Both the position numbers and the translations under genes were made by a program. Below, one piece after another: positions 11,801-23,310 of a DNA stretch of 64,000 bases; the first letter of the stretch is position 1, and the number at the start of each line of letters is the position of its first letter. Under the pieces are notes generated by a model, which worked only from the letters and a program-made list of their open reading frames with translations, did not search any database and was not told where the DNA came from. The DNA is taken from positions 16,625,415 through 16,689,414 of the forward strand of contig OZ026597.1 in assembly GCA_964020085.1 (NCBI GenBank), read 5' to 3'. The stretch is from Micromussa lordhowensis. Lineage: Eukaryota; Cnidaria; Anthozoa; Scleractinia; Lobophylliidae.

Positions 11801-14800
11801 TCATTACTATCGGCATATATTTAAGTTGAAGAATCATCTCTAAGCTATGAGTGTTTAACACGGCTTATATAGGCTTAATTGATAGATCTTTGCTACATAT
11901 GTCATTAAATCTGCTAGAATTAGCCTTAAAAAAGACAACTTCTAAGTCACGCACACCTGTCTCCATGTACCAATTCGACCCTTTTTTAATAGTATATGAC
12001 AAATAATTACAACTTCCCACACACAGATTTTTTTGGTTTTTTAGTATAATGTAGAGAGTTAAAAAAGGAAGTGATCTGCCGAAAAAAAAGTGGGGGTCAC
12101 CGAGCTTCCAACAAAAATATTCGCACACCAAGTTAACGCAAAGGTCATCAGCTCTATATTTTGTTAAGTTTTCGACTCGGTGCGCGCGCTTGAAAATGAC
12201 GTGGCACGCGCGTGACCAATGAAAAGCGTGCGCACTAGAGATGCGCAGTAGCAATGGGCGCGAATGTCCTTAATTCATGCGTGGAAAATGTGCAAGCGGC
12301 ATGAAGCATGCAAACATGGCAAATCTAGTTAACCTTTGAGAAAATCCTTGTCAAAACTCCTACCAAAATGGTCTTTTAACAGCATTCAAATCAGCAATCT
12401 AAATGGATACGAGGGTGGCTAATCAGGCTATATTGCGTGAGCGACATCCAGTACCCACTATAGAAGACCTGATTGTTGATCTGAATGGAGCCATTGTTTT
12501 CAGAAACCAAGGATATCACTAACTTTAACTTTTGCCACTCACATTGGCTTATTTCATTACAAGCGATTGAGTTTTGGAATTAATTCAGCAGCTGAAATCT
12601 TTCAAAAATCCATAGAAGAAGTACTGCAAGGAATTGAAGGTGTTAGGAGCATATCAGACAACATAATAGTATTTGGCAAGAGCCAAGCTGACCATGATGC
12701 TGCTTTGCAAGCTGTTCTTCAGAAAATGAGAGAACACAATCTTACTGCAAACTCTAAGTGTCTGTTCAACCAATCATCCATTATCTTCTTTGGTCATCAC
12801 TTCTCTGCAGACGGCATCAGTGTAGCTAATAAGAAAGTTGCGTCCCTCATCAATGCTTAGTCCCCCAAAAAATGCAACTGAAGCACGCAGTTTCCTTGGT
12901 TTGGCACAATACCTCGCACATTTTATAAAGGACATTGCGTCCATCTCTGCTCCAATCCCTCAACTTACACATCGGAATACTAAGTGAGTTTGGGGACCAG
13001 ACCAACAACATGCATTTGATTGCCTCAAACTCCAGAAGTCATGAAGTATTTCAACTCCTCACTCAAACTGATTGTTGATGCTAGTCCTGTTGCGCTGGGA
13101 GCAATTCTCACACAAGTCACAGCAGATGGAGGAACAAACATTGTAGCGTATGCCAGCCGTTCGCTCACTGATTGCAAAAGTCTCTACAGCCAAACCGAAA
13201 GAGAGGCTCTTGCAGTGGTCTGGGGAACTGAATGCTTCCACCTGTACCTCTGTGGGTCATCCTTCCAAATCATCGCAGATCACAAGCCATTAGAAGTGAT
13301 CTTCAACAACCCCACTTGCAAAGTAACTGCAAGACTTGAAAGGTTACAGCTACACCTGCTGCCATATAAAGTCAATGTTGTTTACAAGCCAGGGGCAAAC
13401 AATCCAACTGATTACATGAGTCGTCATCCGGATCCCAAACAATCGCAAACTTCCCATCATTTCTCAAGAGTCGATGCCTATGTCAACTTCCACCTGTACC
13501 TCTGTGGGTCATCCTTCCAAATCATCACAGATCACAAGCCATTAGAAGCAGTCTTTAACAACCCCACTTGCAAAGTAACTGCAAGACTTGAAAGGTTACA
13601 GCTACACCTACCGCCATATAAAGTCAGTGTTGTTTACAAGCCAGGGGCAAACAATCCAACTGATTACATGAATCGTCATCCTGATCCCAAACAATTGCAA
13701 GTTTCCCATCATTTATCAAGAGTTGATGCCTATGTCAACTTTGTAACTAATAATGCTGTCCCCCCTGCTGTGATGCTTCAAGAAGTGAAAGATGCGACAG
13801 CAGCTGATGGAACATCACAGAGTCTAGCAAGAGTGATAGCAACTCAAAAGTGACATGAGGCTGGAAAAGATTTCAGTCAGTACCAACAGATCGTTTTCAC
13901 TGTCACGCAATAAAGAAATAAGTCGAAAACTATCCAGTGGAAAAAGCTAAGAAATTGTGATGTTATAGAAGATAAAAAAATAAGACACTTCTCCAAGTTT
14001 TAACCCTGTGCGTTTCCCCAAACTTCAGGTATTTGTTGAAATGTTTCGAAGAAATTTACAGAGCCCAGTATGAAAACGCCATGTTGGTGTACCTCCGTGG
14101 TACACCAATATGGCGACCGGAAAATAGTGTAAACATCTGGAACTTACTTTGGCTTTCTAGGCGACTGATTATCAGTACTGAAAAAACAAGTATTTAAATA
14201 AGCACTTTTCCTAATGCTCTGGCTTCTAACAGGCTCAAAATCATGAGATAAGTATATATTTTTCAACAAATTTGATCGTAGCCTTGTGTCGCGCACCTCC
14301 ATAACCCGGAAATTCAAAATGATCTGCTTTCCAAATGAAGCACACTATTAAGCTGTAAAGTTGTAAACAGCTATAAATATGTCACCTCTTGTACCTGATG
14401 AGGATGAAAACTTTGGTGGATCTTTAGTTTTAGATTTTAGACATCAGCAAAGGCAGTGATTCATCACCTTTAAAGTCAGGCAAGGAATCCCTGACATAGT
14501 AAGAACAGACAATGGTCCGCATTTAACAGTGAAAGCTTTCAGATGTTTGCCACTCAACTTGGTTTCATGCACCACAGAATAACTCCTGAATGGCCAAGAG
14601 CTTGGACGAAAACTCAAGTCCACATTACATGTACCTCAGGTGCAGTACGATGAGACTTTCCCAGAGATCAGACAAACTGATGCCAAATGAAAGGAGAAGA
14701 TGAAAGAATATGCAGACAAATGCAGCAATGCCAAAAGCACAGACCTGAGTGTTGGTGACAGAGTATTGATAATACAACCAAAACAGAACAAGCTGTCTAC

Positions 14801-17800
14801 ACCACTTAAGCCTGAGCCATTGCAGTTCATACACAAGAAAGGAAGCATGATTGCCGCCCAAAATGCAGAACGTACTGTAACCAGGAATACATCATTCTTT
14901 AAAAAGCTGCCTTCCAACATACCTGTACATACTGTTCCAAGTGATGAGGAAAAACAGTCTACACCTTACATTGAGACACCTGAAACAGTTGAACCAGTTG
15001 AGACAGTTGAATCACCTACAGTTACAAGTGATGAATCACCTACAGTTGAACCAGTAGAACTACCTCCACTTTCACCAGTAGAATCACCTGCACTTCGATT
15101 GGCAAGAGCAAGACGAGTGCCTGAAAATTTCAAAGACCATGTTACTTGAAACATTGCTTAGATCAATGGCTTAAAGGAACATGCATGTTCGAACATTGTT
15201 TAACTGATAGGTTTTAGAATTGACATGTTGAGTTTCATTTTTGAAATTTCTAAATTTCTGAAAACAAATCGTGGCCGCTTTCTGAGCCACACAACTTGCC
15301 AAGTTAGATTTCTGACCACGAAGCTAAGGCAGAGGAGCGAAATAAGACGGCCGAAGACTCCACGCAGTTGTTTGTTGAAGAAGTCTCACAGCGCCAAACT
15401 CTACTTTCGCACCACCACCTTAAGGCATTGATAAATGTTAACAGTGATATCTTTTAGTCTTATGATATCCAGTCAAAAAGACTTGAAAAGAAAATTGGCT
15501 ACTTACCGCTTCCAAATGTCCATCCTCTTGAAAAGACTTCCAGCATTGAACAAAATGTACAACACATGGTTAGATGATGACTTGGCGTTTTTGTCCCTGC
15601 TGTGGGGCTACCAAATTGGTGTCCTAAAATACTACCAAGGTGAACCACCCCATGAAAATTGGCTCAAGTCTGCATTAGGACTGTGTTCTATGAACGCAAT
15701 TAACACTTAATGACTGGTCCTGAGGGGAACAGTGAATGTCGTTTCTTGAGAATTTCAATGTTTACCAAGAGTCCGAGTCCCGAGGGGAACAGTGAATTTT
15801 GTTTCTTGAGAATTTCAATGCTTGCCAAGACGAAGTCAAGGGAAACATTGAGATTTGAGGGAAACAAAATTCACTGTTCCCCAAGGGACCAGTCATTAAG
15901 TGATTTGTTATATAGCAAAACAAATGGGTCAAACTGGTCAAAAAAACGTGCTGAGATTCAAGTGACAATATTAGGCCACCTTCAGCTGCACGCTCTGATC
16001 ACATGCAACAGCGGTCAACATTTTGCTGATAACATTAAACTGTTTCCCGATTGTCCTTATACTTATACTTATGTGACCTTGAACTAGGCAATAAATGGGC
16101 CTGCTGTAGTGGGAAAAGTGTCAGCTATATAACAATGCTCATTAGCTCGAGATAATGAACCAATCAGATTGCTTGAAACACCAAGATTACTGAGTGTTTA
16201 TATACTAAACATAATTATTTATTGTTGATAAAGTGGAAGCTTGTCAATCCAACAAATGGGTAACCTTTTAGGGGCCTTAAGGCTTTAAGTGGCTGTTCAA
16301 ATTACAAGGTTGCTGAATTAACATGGCTGTAGGTAGCAAGGCATGGTTGCTATTGTATATTTCTAACTGGGTCTTAGTAGTTGAAACATCTGGATAGGTT
16401 AGCTTAATTTGTTGTTTTGACTGGACAAAATGAGCAGCCAACATCTCCTCACAGGTAAACAATATACTCAATTTGTACCCCAGGTACAAAATGTGACACT
16501 TATTAATTTAAAATACCACTTTACCAGCAACATAAAATACACTGCAAATTGTGTGTATTTTACTTCAAGGTTGTCATTTTTTCAGGTCTGTTTATTGAAC
16601 CAGCTGTTGACTGTGCAGTGAGGGAGCTAAAGGAGGAGACAGGAATTAAGTTAGACATAGATGAAGTGAAAAACAGTCCTTGGATTGACTTGCCACAGAC
16701 TGACAATTTTAATCCCCATAAAGGTACTGATAAAATAGAAGGTTAATGCCAGCTGCTGCTTGCTAACAAGCAAGCAAATTAATGATGAAGTGTCTTTTAA
16801 GCCAATTCGCTTAATATAAAAACCCTGATGTGACAATCTACTCATCATCATTCTAATGTAAGGGCAGACGATACAGCATGGCAAATTCAATATTTTTTTC
16901 TTCAGTTAGTTTGGTAAAAATAGGTTCTCAAACCAGGACAGAAAGGTGTAGTGCATGCATTGGTTCACCACATTTTGTGACATCAAAATTTTGGTTGTAT
17001 AACTTGCCAAAATATCACACTTCTAGGTGACGCAGTGAAGTATTTCCTGTACGTGTATCAGCCAGATGTCAGCGAGGAGTTCAACATGTCACAAGAGTCA
17101 GATCTGGGAAATAGCTCTATCGAGTGTGAAGCAGAGCAAACCAAAGATGGAGGTTGGTATTTCAAGCACTCGATGGCTGCCAAGCATTGCATACCTTTTC
17201 ACCAGTTGCATTTGACAAGCTTGCCCTTGACAATTCACCTCTACCTACATGTATTTACTGAGTGGAGATAGGCTCTGTGATAGTTCTGTGTCTTGTCCAA
17301 TACTGATCTGGCAATGGCTCAAATCCAGTTTTCTTGAGGTGACCCAAAGTCTAACCATTTCTATCATCATTGCTTGTTATGTAATGTCAAATGTTGGATG
17401 GTAGGTTCAAAACATGCACACAGATAATTTCTGTGGGGAATGGTCTTTTTCTAAAACAATGAACTATTCCTCCTGTTTAGCCTCTCTTTCTCTCTGGCCT
17501 TTTCTATTCAACTTACAACATAGCCCTATTTTGGTTAGTTATGTTATACTCCCCTTTTACACCAAAGACTATCTCACTGACCTCTAGTTTATCATTAAAT
17601 ACTTTCAGTAGAAGATTCATTTCCAACTGTGCTGGAGACATCATCTGAGCAAGAGATGGTTGAGAAAAGACAGGATGACAAAAAGGGCGAGGAGGATGCA
17701 CATGAGGGTCAAAAGGAAATCCAAGAAGACTCCAACAGCTTTAACAGGGAGATGGAAGAAAAAGATATTAACATTGAACCCTTAGAGACAAACCAAGAAA

Positions 17801-18737
17801 ATGTTACATTAGACATTGAACATTGTAAATCTAGTGGAATTGGAGAAGCATTGCAAGAGAAAAAGGGCATTAAGCGCAAGAGAGGTGATGATGATGATGA
17901 TTATGAGATGAACAACAGAAGCTCCCATGAAACACAAGGTAAGAGGTCATTCTGGCCACTGTATCTTTACAACAATCTGCTAGCTCCCAGTTCCTAAGGC
18001 AGGGTTGAGCTTAAATCTAATATATCTTTAAGTTAGTATATCAACAAATTACCGGTACTTGAATGTTTGCTTAAGAATGTATTGATACTCTCTGTGTTTC
18101 AAGAAGAAATGAACTTTCGTTTGCCTTATTAAGACTAGTTACAGAAATGCCTGCACTGTAGATGCTAATAATTTGCAAGGCGTCATGAATGCAATTTAAA
18201 GCTGCTCTTACCAGCTCAGATGGATATAGATTGAACAGCTCTGTATACCTGATTTATAATGTCGGCAGAGTGATACCCTGTTAATTTATGGACACCATCA
18301 AGAAGGGACCATCTAAAAGTGTCATGGTGTATTAACAATGTGTCCATAGTAAATTTTGAGAAAATGTTTGAGCTAGGGACTGGAACCAGTATACATACTT
18401 TGTAAAAGCAAGACGTCTGTATTTGACTGGTGTATGTAATGGGTTATCACTATAGTAACTTTTATGTTATTTTATTGTTATGGCAGACAACTGCCTCTTG
18501 CCAGAAATATCCTCAACACCAAATAACTTCGGCAACTCGCTTGCCTCTTTGACCACGCCCATGTCTGAGGATAAACAAGATGTGATCATTGCAAAGTCCC
18601 CTTGTGTCCAAGGAAGTGTTCATGAGGAGTGTGCTTGGTTTACTATTGAAGAGGCACGAATCAAATCACCAGCTTTTGAACAGATATACCATACCGAGCA
18701 ATTCACACAACTTCTAGCTTCCATTTTGACCACATAA
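278..18737 (+). CDS. Three-dsRBM protein with C-terminal Nudix hydrolase region (10 exons)
   Basis: Exons: 278-1124, 2980-3235, 5156-5439, 6027-6183, 10717-11002, 11303-11420, 16586-16723, 17027-17152, 17609-17938, 18487-18737. All junctions are GT-AG, phases agree, and the sum is 2793 nt (930 aa plus stop). An in-frame TGA at 269-271 fixes the start. dsRNA-binding motifs lie at about residues 5-72, 159-222 and 258-321, each with the terminal helix signature (SNKKQAEKNAA, SNKKQAQQNAA, TSKKQAEQLAA). They resemble plant DRB/HYL1 motifs. Residues 322-610 match no family I recognise. Residues 640-670 carry a PKG turn and a perfect Nudix half-box, RELKEETGI, preceded by EPAVDC as in Dcp2-type decapping enzymes, but PKG lies 13 residues from the glutamate instead of 5. 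A charged linker (about 738-847) separates this from a final WFTIEEA segment. Likely role (inference): binding dsRNA or small-RNA precursors and hydrolysing a nucleotide or RNA-end diphosphate. Substrate unknown. Confidence 0.85.
1231..2738. mobile_element. Foldback element with about 360-bp inverted arms in intron 1
   Basis: The left arm (about 1231-1593) is repeated in inverted orientation at about 2366-2738, starting from matching ends TTACAGTGC / GCACTGTAA. Landmarks pair throughout, such as CATTGTCTGGGTGGCC on the right against GGCCAGCCACCCAGACAATG on the left. The roughly 770-bp centre has no transposase-like ORF, so this is a non-autonomous DNA element. The arms have diverged by scattered substitutions and small indels. 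Confidence 0.8.
2801..2886. repeat. (AAT)n microsatellite
   Basis: An almost uninterrupted AAT run of about 60 bp degrades into AT-rich sequence. It ends about 95 bp before the acceptor of exon 2 of the dsRBM-Nudix gene. Confidence 0.95.
3395..3965. mobile_element. MITE with AGTGCCCCTGTGA termini and TTAA target duplication
   Basis: TTAA followed by AGTGCCCCTGTGACAAAAAA at the left end is mirrored by TTTTTTATCACAGGGGCACT then TTAA at the right. A second internal inverted pair (TGACGTCAAAGGCTCAC near 3590, GTGAGCCTTTGACGTCA near 3738) makes the element palindromic. TTAA flanks suggest piggyBac-type mobilisation (inference). No ORF. Confidence 0.8.
4402..4857. mobile_element. Inverted-repeat element with TACAGT ends
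   Basis: The left end, TACAGTGGAAGCTCTCCAC followed by GGCCACC, matches the reverse complement of the right end, GGTGGCCGTTGG then GGAGGTTTGACTGTA. The centre carries repeated GTGGCTGTTRTAGAGAGG-like units. It is a diverged non-autonomous element in intron 2 of the dsRBM-Nudix gene. Confidence 0.6.
6545..7023. mobile_element. Palindromic MITE with about 165-bp arms
   Basis: The arm from 6545 to about 6710 is repeated inverted at about 6862-7023. Matching pairs include GGGTCATTATAACCACTCTAT and its complement, and AAACTGCCCAATCATTGGTG and its complement. The centre contains a GAGCTCGGTGACCCCC segment also present in the 666-bp TTAA elements at 11608 and 62837, suggesting a shared ancestor. 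Lies in intron 4. Confidence 0.8.
7808..8321. mobile_element. Long inverted repeat, arms about 240 bp
   Basis: The left arm (TTTGAGGACATTTGCTGGCGA onward) is mirrored at the right, ending in TCGCCAGCAAATGCCGTCAAA. Internal pairs include the GATAAACCGGAAAAGATAAATATCT block and its complement, and a central GGGGTCTGAGTTTT / AAAACTCAGACCCC hairpin. A further partial direct copy of the CGATAAACCGG block follows at about 8360-8425. No transposase. Confidence 0.75.
8757..9722. mobile_element. Giant foldback whose outer arms are tRNA-SINE sequence
   Basis: Outer arms (8757-8928 and about 9537-9722) are inverted copies of the SINE body found in the tandem array to the right, from the CGAGGTC head end to the TGCTACGCGGC tail. 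Inner arms (about 8928-9170 and 9280-9515) are a separate inverted repeat starting AGGCCGTTCCGAAATTCAAC. The centre is about 110 bp. The right arm has an extra 30-bp segment between the two layers. Overlapping ORFs on both strands here are artefacts of the symmetry. Confidence 0.75.
9721..10280 (+). repeat. Tandem tRNA-derived SINE array, 297-bp period
   Basis: Two near-identical units in direct orientation are offset by 297 bp (for example CATTTGTACCC at 9721 and 10018). Each has a 73-bp tRNA-like head (9787-9859 and 10084-10156) with a 7-bp acceptor-stem match (GACCTCG / CGAGGTC in the first), an A box TAGCTCAGTCGG, a B box GGTTCGATTCC and a perfect GTGGG/CCCAC T stem. The anticodon stem does not pair well and the rest of the unit is not tRNA, so these are SINEs, not tRNA genes. 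Confidence 0.8.
11608..12273. mobile_element. 666-bp MITE with TTAA-flanked termini (copy 1)
   Basis: Ends are TTAAGGACGTTCGCGCCCA and its imperfect complement TGGGCGCGAATGTCCTTAA. The interior holds two GGGGGTCACCGA segments, also seen in the copy at 62837-63502, which has the same length. No coding capacity. Lies in intron 6 of the dsRBM-Nudix gene, directly upstream of a decayed gypsy element. Confidence 0.8.
12400..12860 (+). pseudogene. Decayed Ty3/gypsy reverse transcriptase fragment
   Basis: Sense-strand remnant of a Ty3/gypsy pol gene. An early part (around 12400-12520) resembles the RT palm with PTIEDLI and is broken by a stop and a deletion. The frame from 12567 continues with LSFGINSAAEIFQ, the usual motif before the catalytic pair, and a YxDD-equivalent that reads SDN, so the second catalytic aspartate is lost. 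The frame ends at a stop after the RT thumb. Non-functional. Confidence 0.85.
13020..13853 (+). pseudogene. Ty3/gypsy RNase H fragment with in-frame 252-bp duplication
   Basis: The frame encodes a gypsy RNase H: IVDASPVALGAIL, then YASRSLTDCKSLYSQTEREALA and the DHKPLE motif. From about 13236 a 252-bp block (84 codons, from FHLYLCGSS to DAYVN) is followed in frame by a diverged second copy ending near 13740. The copies differ by scattered substitutions, so the duplication is not recent. It is part of the same dead element as the RT fragment upstream and the integrase remains downstream. Confidence 0.85.
14466..15149 (+). pseudogene. Ty3/gypsy integrase C-terminal remnant
   Basis: Around 14490-14600 a frame encodes an integrase core fragment with the RTDNGPH motif, broken by an indel and stop. 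After a gap, the frame from 14700 to 15149 (KEYADKCSNAKSTDLSVGDRVLI) matches the C-terminal chromatin/DNA-binding region of gypsy integrases, followed by a proline/glutamate/threonine-rich tail repeating TVEPVE-like units. No flanking LTRs were recognised. Confidence 0.75.
15705..15901. mobile_element. Short palindromic element with repeated GAGGGGAACAGTGAAT
   Basis: Ends ACTTAATGACTGGTCC and GGACCAGTCATTAAGT are perfect inverted repeats. The interior has a 61-bp direct duplication (the GAGGGGAACAGTGAAT to AATTTCAATG blocks at about 15722 and 15782), plus an inverted copy near 15868. Non-coding. Confidence 0.75.
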
Positions 18738-21700
18738 AAGCGGCAGCTGTATCATCTCTGGTTTCAATGTTTTGGAATTTTATTATTGACACAACAGAAT
18801 TAACAATAGAAGCCATCAAAGATAAGGCCTTTGTCTCAATGTAATTCAATTGTTTGCAACTCAAGGCCCTGGTTTAAATATACCGGTAATTGCAACATAT
18901 ATGGCCAGCAGAAGCCATGTGCAATGTGTATTTTCAGATTGTGTAGCTAACGTTGGTTCCAAAAATTTGGGGAACTCATATATTATTGTTATTAACTTGG
19001 TTGTGGCTTGCAGAACTCTGTCAGAGGAACAACTAAGCTGCAAGTTGATGGTGAACTTTTTAACAAATTATATTATTTTTTATTAAAAACCTGGTCAAAA
19101 CCTGCTCTACTAGAGAAACATAATTGTTTTAAATTCAAATTATTTGAATTGTTGTTGTGCCCTCTGTAAATATCTACATATACTTTTAGGATGCTACAGG
19201 TAACAGTTGTCTTAAAGGATATAATGATTGGTTTATCCACTTCACTCAACACTTTGTTGTATTTTATGAACATTTGTTACTGTGCTAAAGCCATTTCGTT
19301 GCCTACTTATTAATCATTTCACACATAAACAGCAACACAGACATGTTTGATGAATACATTTTTATTTCTGCCAAGAGCACAGCCAACAGCATTCATAGCC
19401 AGACAAAAAGGGCAATTTCTAAACTATCTTAATTTTAAATTTCCTCTACCTAACATGTATAAATACAAAGGCAGGCTTCCCTTGAAATCAAAACGTACTG
19501 GATAGAATATGGTGGGTAAGTGCAACAATAAAAGGAAGTTCAAGCAACCACAATGGAAACAGCCAGGTCAAGCTGTATCAAAAATGATGTTCCATTTTGT
19601 GTTATGATCTAGACCCGCTCTGTTTGTTTCCAGCTGTGTTCCTAACTACAGTATGTTGTTTTGAACATGACGGAAAAGAAAATGTAACAATGAGGTATAT
19701 AACAATGTTGTTCTAATTTTTTTGTTCATTCGCTTGAACTTCCTATACATGTTTGTTACCCACCACCACTGCAAACAAAAAGATAGTGCTCAGCCAAGGT
19801 CATTTTAGGAAACTGCCATTTTACAGACATGTGTTACTTAAAACAATAATCATTGTTAATGCAGAAGCAGTTTAGCGAAGTGTATTAATTTCTATTTAGT
19901 GGTATATTATTAAACTATATATGCTGTATCAAACAACTGATCAAACCAATCTTACCAGCAGATGTCAGAACAAAATCTTAACAAGCTTCTTTTTTTGTGA
20001 ATTGATAAGCCAATTTCAGTCACAACAAGCAAAGTCATACATTTTTATTTGACTGGCGTAACAAAAGTTCAGTTGTGGAAACTGGTAAAAGGTTTTGGGC
20101 CAAACAAGGTCCAAACATTTTCTCAATGAAGTTGACACCAACCCCTTGATCCACCCACAAGTTTATGCTGTATTATGATTAAAATAAACTAGATGATTGA
20201 AGACTTGCATTTTCCAACATTTCAAACACACTTACGGGATAGTAAACAATTAAGCACTATAAAACTGTGTTCTTTATAAAATAAATAAAATCGATGGGAA
20301 AACCAGCCCTTACAACATATTTGAAAACAATATAATTATTTTTCATAATCTTCCATCTGCCACTGATATTGAAATACAATATTTAGTATAACTATGACTG
20401 AGAAAATTACTTCATTGTGATTGAATGAGAGCAGGCTAATTTATTGTTATTGTTAATTTGCACTGCAGTGCCAATTACATGCACATGTTCACAATTTTCT
20501 CAGTCATATAGCAAATGAGTAATCGCATGAAAGCTCAAGGAATCGAGGATGTACACTACTCGTTATAGTTGAGAGAATTTTGAAATAACACTCATAAAGT
20601 GCAAATCCTTAATAAAACACTTGCATTCATACAATTACTTATACTAATTAGTGGCAACTCTAAAAAGAGATTATAGTATTTGAAATAACTAAAATAATTT
20701 AAGTTAATCTAGGCAAGTAAAGCTTATGATTTGTCATTACTGATTGAGCTGTGCGATTGTTAGCTTTTATGTAAACTTCTCAAGGCATACAGTCAAACCA
20801 CTGACGGACACTGGCATCCTCTGCCATGCGGTTTGTCTGTAACAGGTGGTAAATGTTGAACTACACCATGCCATTATAATGAAGAGAGAAGCAGTGTGAG
20901 AGTAAAGTATCCTATCTGTCGTCCTAACCAAGAACACATCATAACAATCCTAGTCAGGACACCAAACCCAGACTGCTCAATCCAGCATGGCACATGCTAA
21001 CCATAAGACCACCCTGCCTCTCAAGCCATCAGTCAAGCTATGTTTAATGTCTGTAGTTTACATCTATTCTTTCAAGAAGGGTCACTGTTTGTTTTCCAGG
21101 GTTGCCTTTTTTTCGTCTGATTGCTTGGTTCAATTACTGTAGTTTTTTTGATACATGCCACACTGATTTTCATCCCAGCCAGACAGGTAACCCTTACAGG
21201 CTGAAAATTTCTCTTGAATGTTGCTCCTACATCCCTGTTAACAGTCCCTCAGGTGGCCAACCAGAGAGCAAGAATTGATGAGAGAGCTGCAATATTATTG
21301 TCTACTTCAAAATGATAATAATTTTATTTTTTGTTTTTAATTATGGTTTGCATTTTTCATGTTAATACAAGTACACTGTAGTTGTACATAGCCCCAAATG
21401 AGATTTTTAACTAGCAGTGCCTTACTCCCTGTGTAAAATGAACCTTTCTGGTTGTGTGTGTGTGTGTTTTTTTTTTCAGTTTCAATTATCTGGCTTAAAT
21501 TTGTACTTGACCTTGAATGGAAAATGTTTACTTTGTAGTTGAGTACTATGGCTTGACCCAGAGGTTTATATCAATACTTTTGCACAGATTGAGATAAACA
21601 ATACACGACTTACCATTTCCCTCACACACACATCTACATGAAAATCATGTTGTAGTAAAACCTATTTTACATTTTGCCATTTGAGGCAAATATATCTTTA

Positions 21701-23310
21701 CAATAGTAGATATCAACTCTACTGTACCAATAATCCAGTCTGACGAAGTAGACTAGAACTTTGAATATGTTGTGTCAATGGCCAAGAAAGGCCTACAATT
21801 CTTCTCATGTGCTTAAAAATGCACATAACGGCTACAGTGAATTAGTATTATTACACTGGAATCCTGATTTTTAACCACCAAGGAAAAGGAAATTGGTTTC
21901 AAAAATCGAGGTTAAATTTCTCCGTAGTTTATCTCGCCAAGGATTGACAAATTGCTTTGAATTATCAGAAAATCGGAATGATAAAGAGTTCCAAAAATCG
22001 GGATTCCATTGTATTAACATTGTTGAATGAACCACACAGACTGAAGTCTGTTGGAGCTGATCAGAGGCTTTAAATTATATATTAAAACTTCTATTTATGG
22101 AATGAAAATTGGAAATATACCACAATTAACATCCTTAATTAAATAGTCTCTGTTCAGTAAGGTTTAAATTTCTAACTATAATATTTTTTTACCACATTAC
22201 TGTGTTCAAGAAGATGTCCGAACACCTTGAATACATTTTAAAAATCATTCTTAATATTTTTAAATCAAAGTCAGTGCTTCTGCACTTGCATCAACACCTC
22301 ATGGGTATAAATAACATTTACGTTACCATAAATAACCTCTGAAGCAATTTACATATAAAAATGTTTGTCAGCTTGAGAAATTGTATTATTGCTTCAAAGG
22401 AATAATCTGAGAATTATTGAAAATTAAAATACAAGAACTACATGTAGCACTTTGGAAGTTTTAAAGAGAAGAAAAATTTAAGAAATTTAAATTAACATCA
22501 CATCCATTTTGTTCAAAGTAATTCTTCAAACATGTTATTTGCAAAATGCTTCCAGGTGACAGGAGGAACTCACCTGGATGTTCTTAAAGGCAAAGTGTAC
22601 TACCTGTTGCAAACGTTCTGCAGTTTGTATAGATTTCTGAATATTCTCTTGGCCAGTTTCTTGTACAAGAACACATTGGTAAAAAGGTCAGGTCTGGGCT
22701 TAGACCAATATGATGACCCACAGCATGACAGTTTATGCTAGTTAGGTAGCATAAAGCCACTGAGGAATTTTTCTTCTGCTACAGTGTAGGCTATCACAGG
22801 TTAACCCAAACTTAATAATAAACACTCTAGCTAGTGTTATATGGTTAATAAGAACTATGGGATGTGATAAAATGTATTAAAGTTATGCCCCTTTTGACAT
22901 TTTAGAACTTATGAAACCTGCACCCTCATCATGGTAGACCACAAAGGGAAAGGGGAAATAAGACTGAAGAAATTAACACCAAACACTCTGAGTGACTTGA
23001 TTGAACAAAGTCTAAGTGAGAAGGCTCAATCACGGATGAGCCACAGTTTTCATAGACCACATTAAGATCTGGTGTAGTAACGCAAGTGTCGCCATTGGTT
23101 GTAACTAATTTCAAACACAATATTCTTAAATGCTGTCTAAACTGCATGTAAATATAATCGGATTCAAACCCAATCAGGTCTAAGAACATAATCTGTTAAC
23201 CTACTGTAAAATCAACTGTAACACCACGCACAGATTATGGAAACACACAAGTGCAAGTAAAGTAATCCAAACTAAAATAATCACATACACATCTCACTGA
23301 ATTCTGTGAT
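18738..23310. other. Tail-to-tail interval, presumed 3' UTRs; no gene seen
   Basis: No exon-like coding signal is visible on either strand. An ATTAAA hexamer at 19082 could serve the dsRBM-Nudix transcript. Several TTTATT sites (AATAAA on the minus strand), for example near 19360, 20042, 20448 and 21325, could end the Bcl-2 transcript, whose 3' UTR would then be long. A small inverted-repeat element with CAATGGAATCC-like ends is the only other recognisable structure. Confidence 0.5.
21854..22014. mobile_element. Small MITE with ACTGGAATCC...GGATTCCATTGT ends
   Basis: The ends ACACTGGAATCCTGATTTTT and AAAAATCGGGATTCCATTGT form an imperfect inverted repeat, with AAAATCGG-like motifs repeated inside. 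Non-coding. Confidence 0.55.

Noticed and set aside
15225..15710. Two plus-strand ORFs after the integrase remnant
   Set aside because: No recognisable domain, and they end at the palindromic repeat; possibly decayed transposon 3' sequence, but not supportable.
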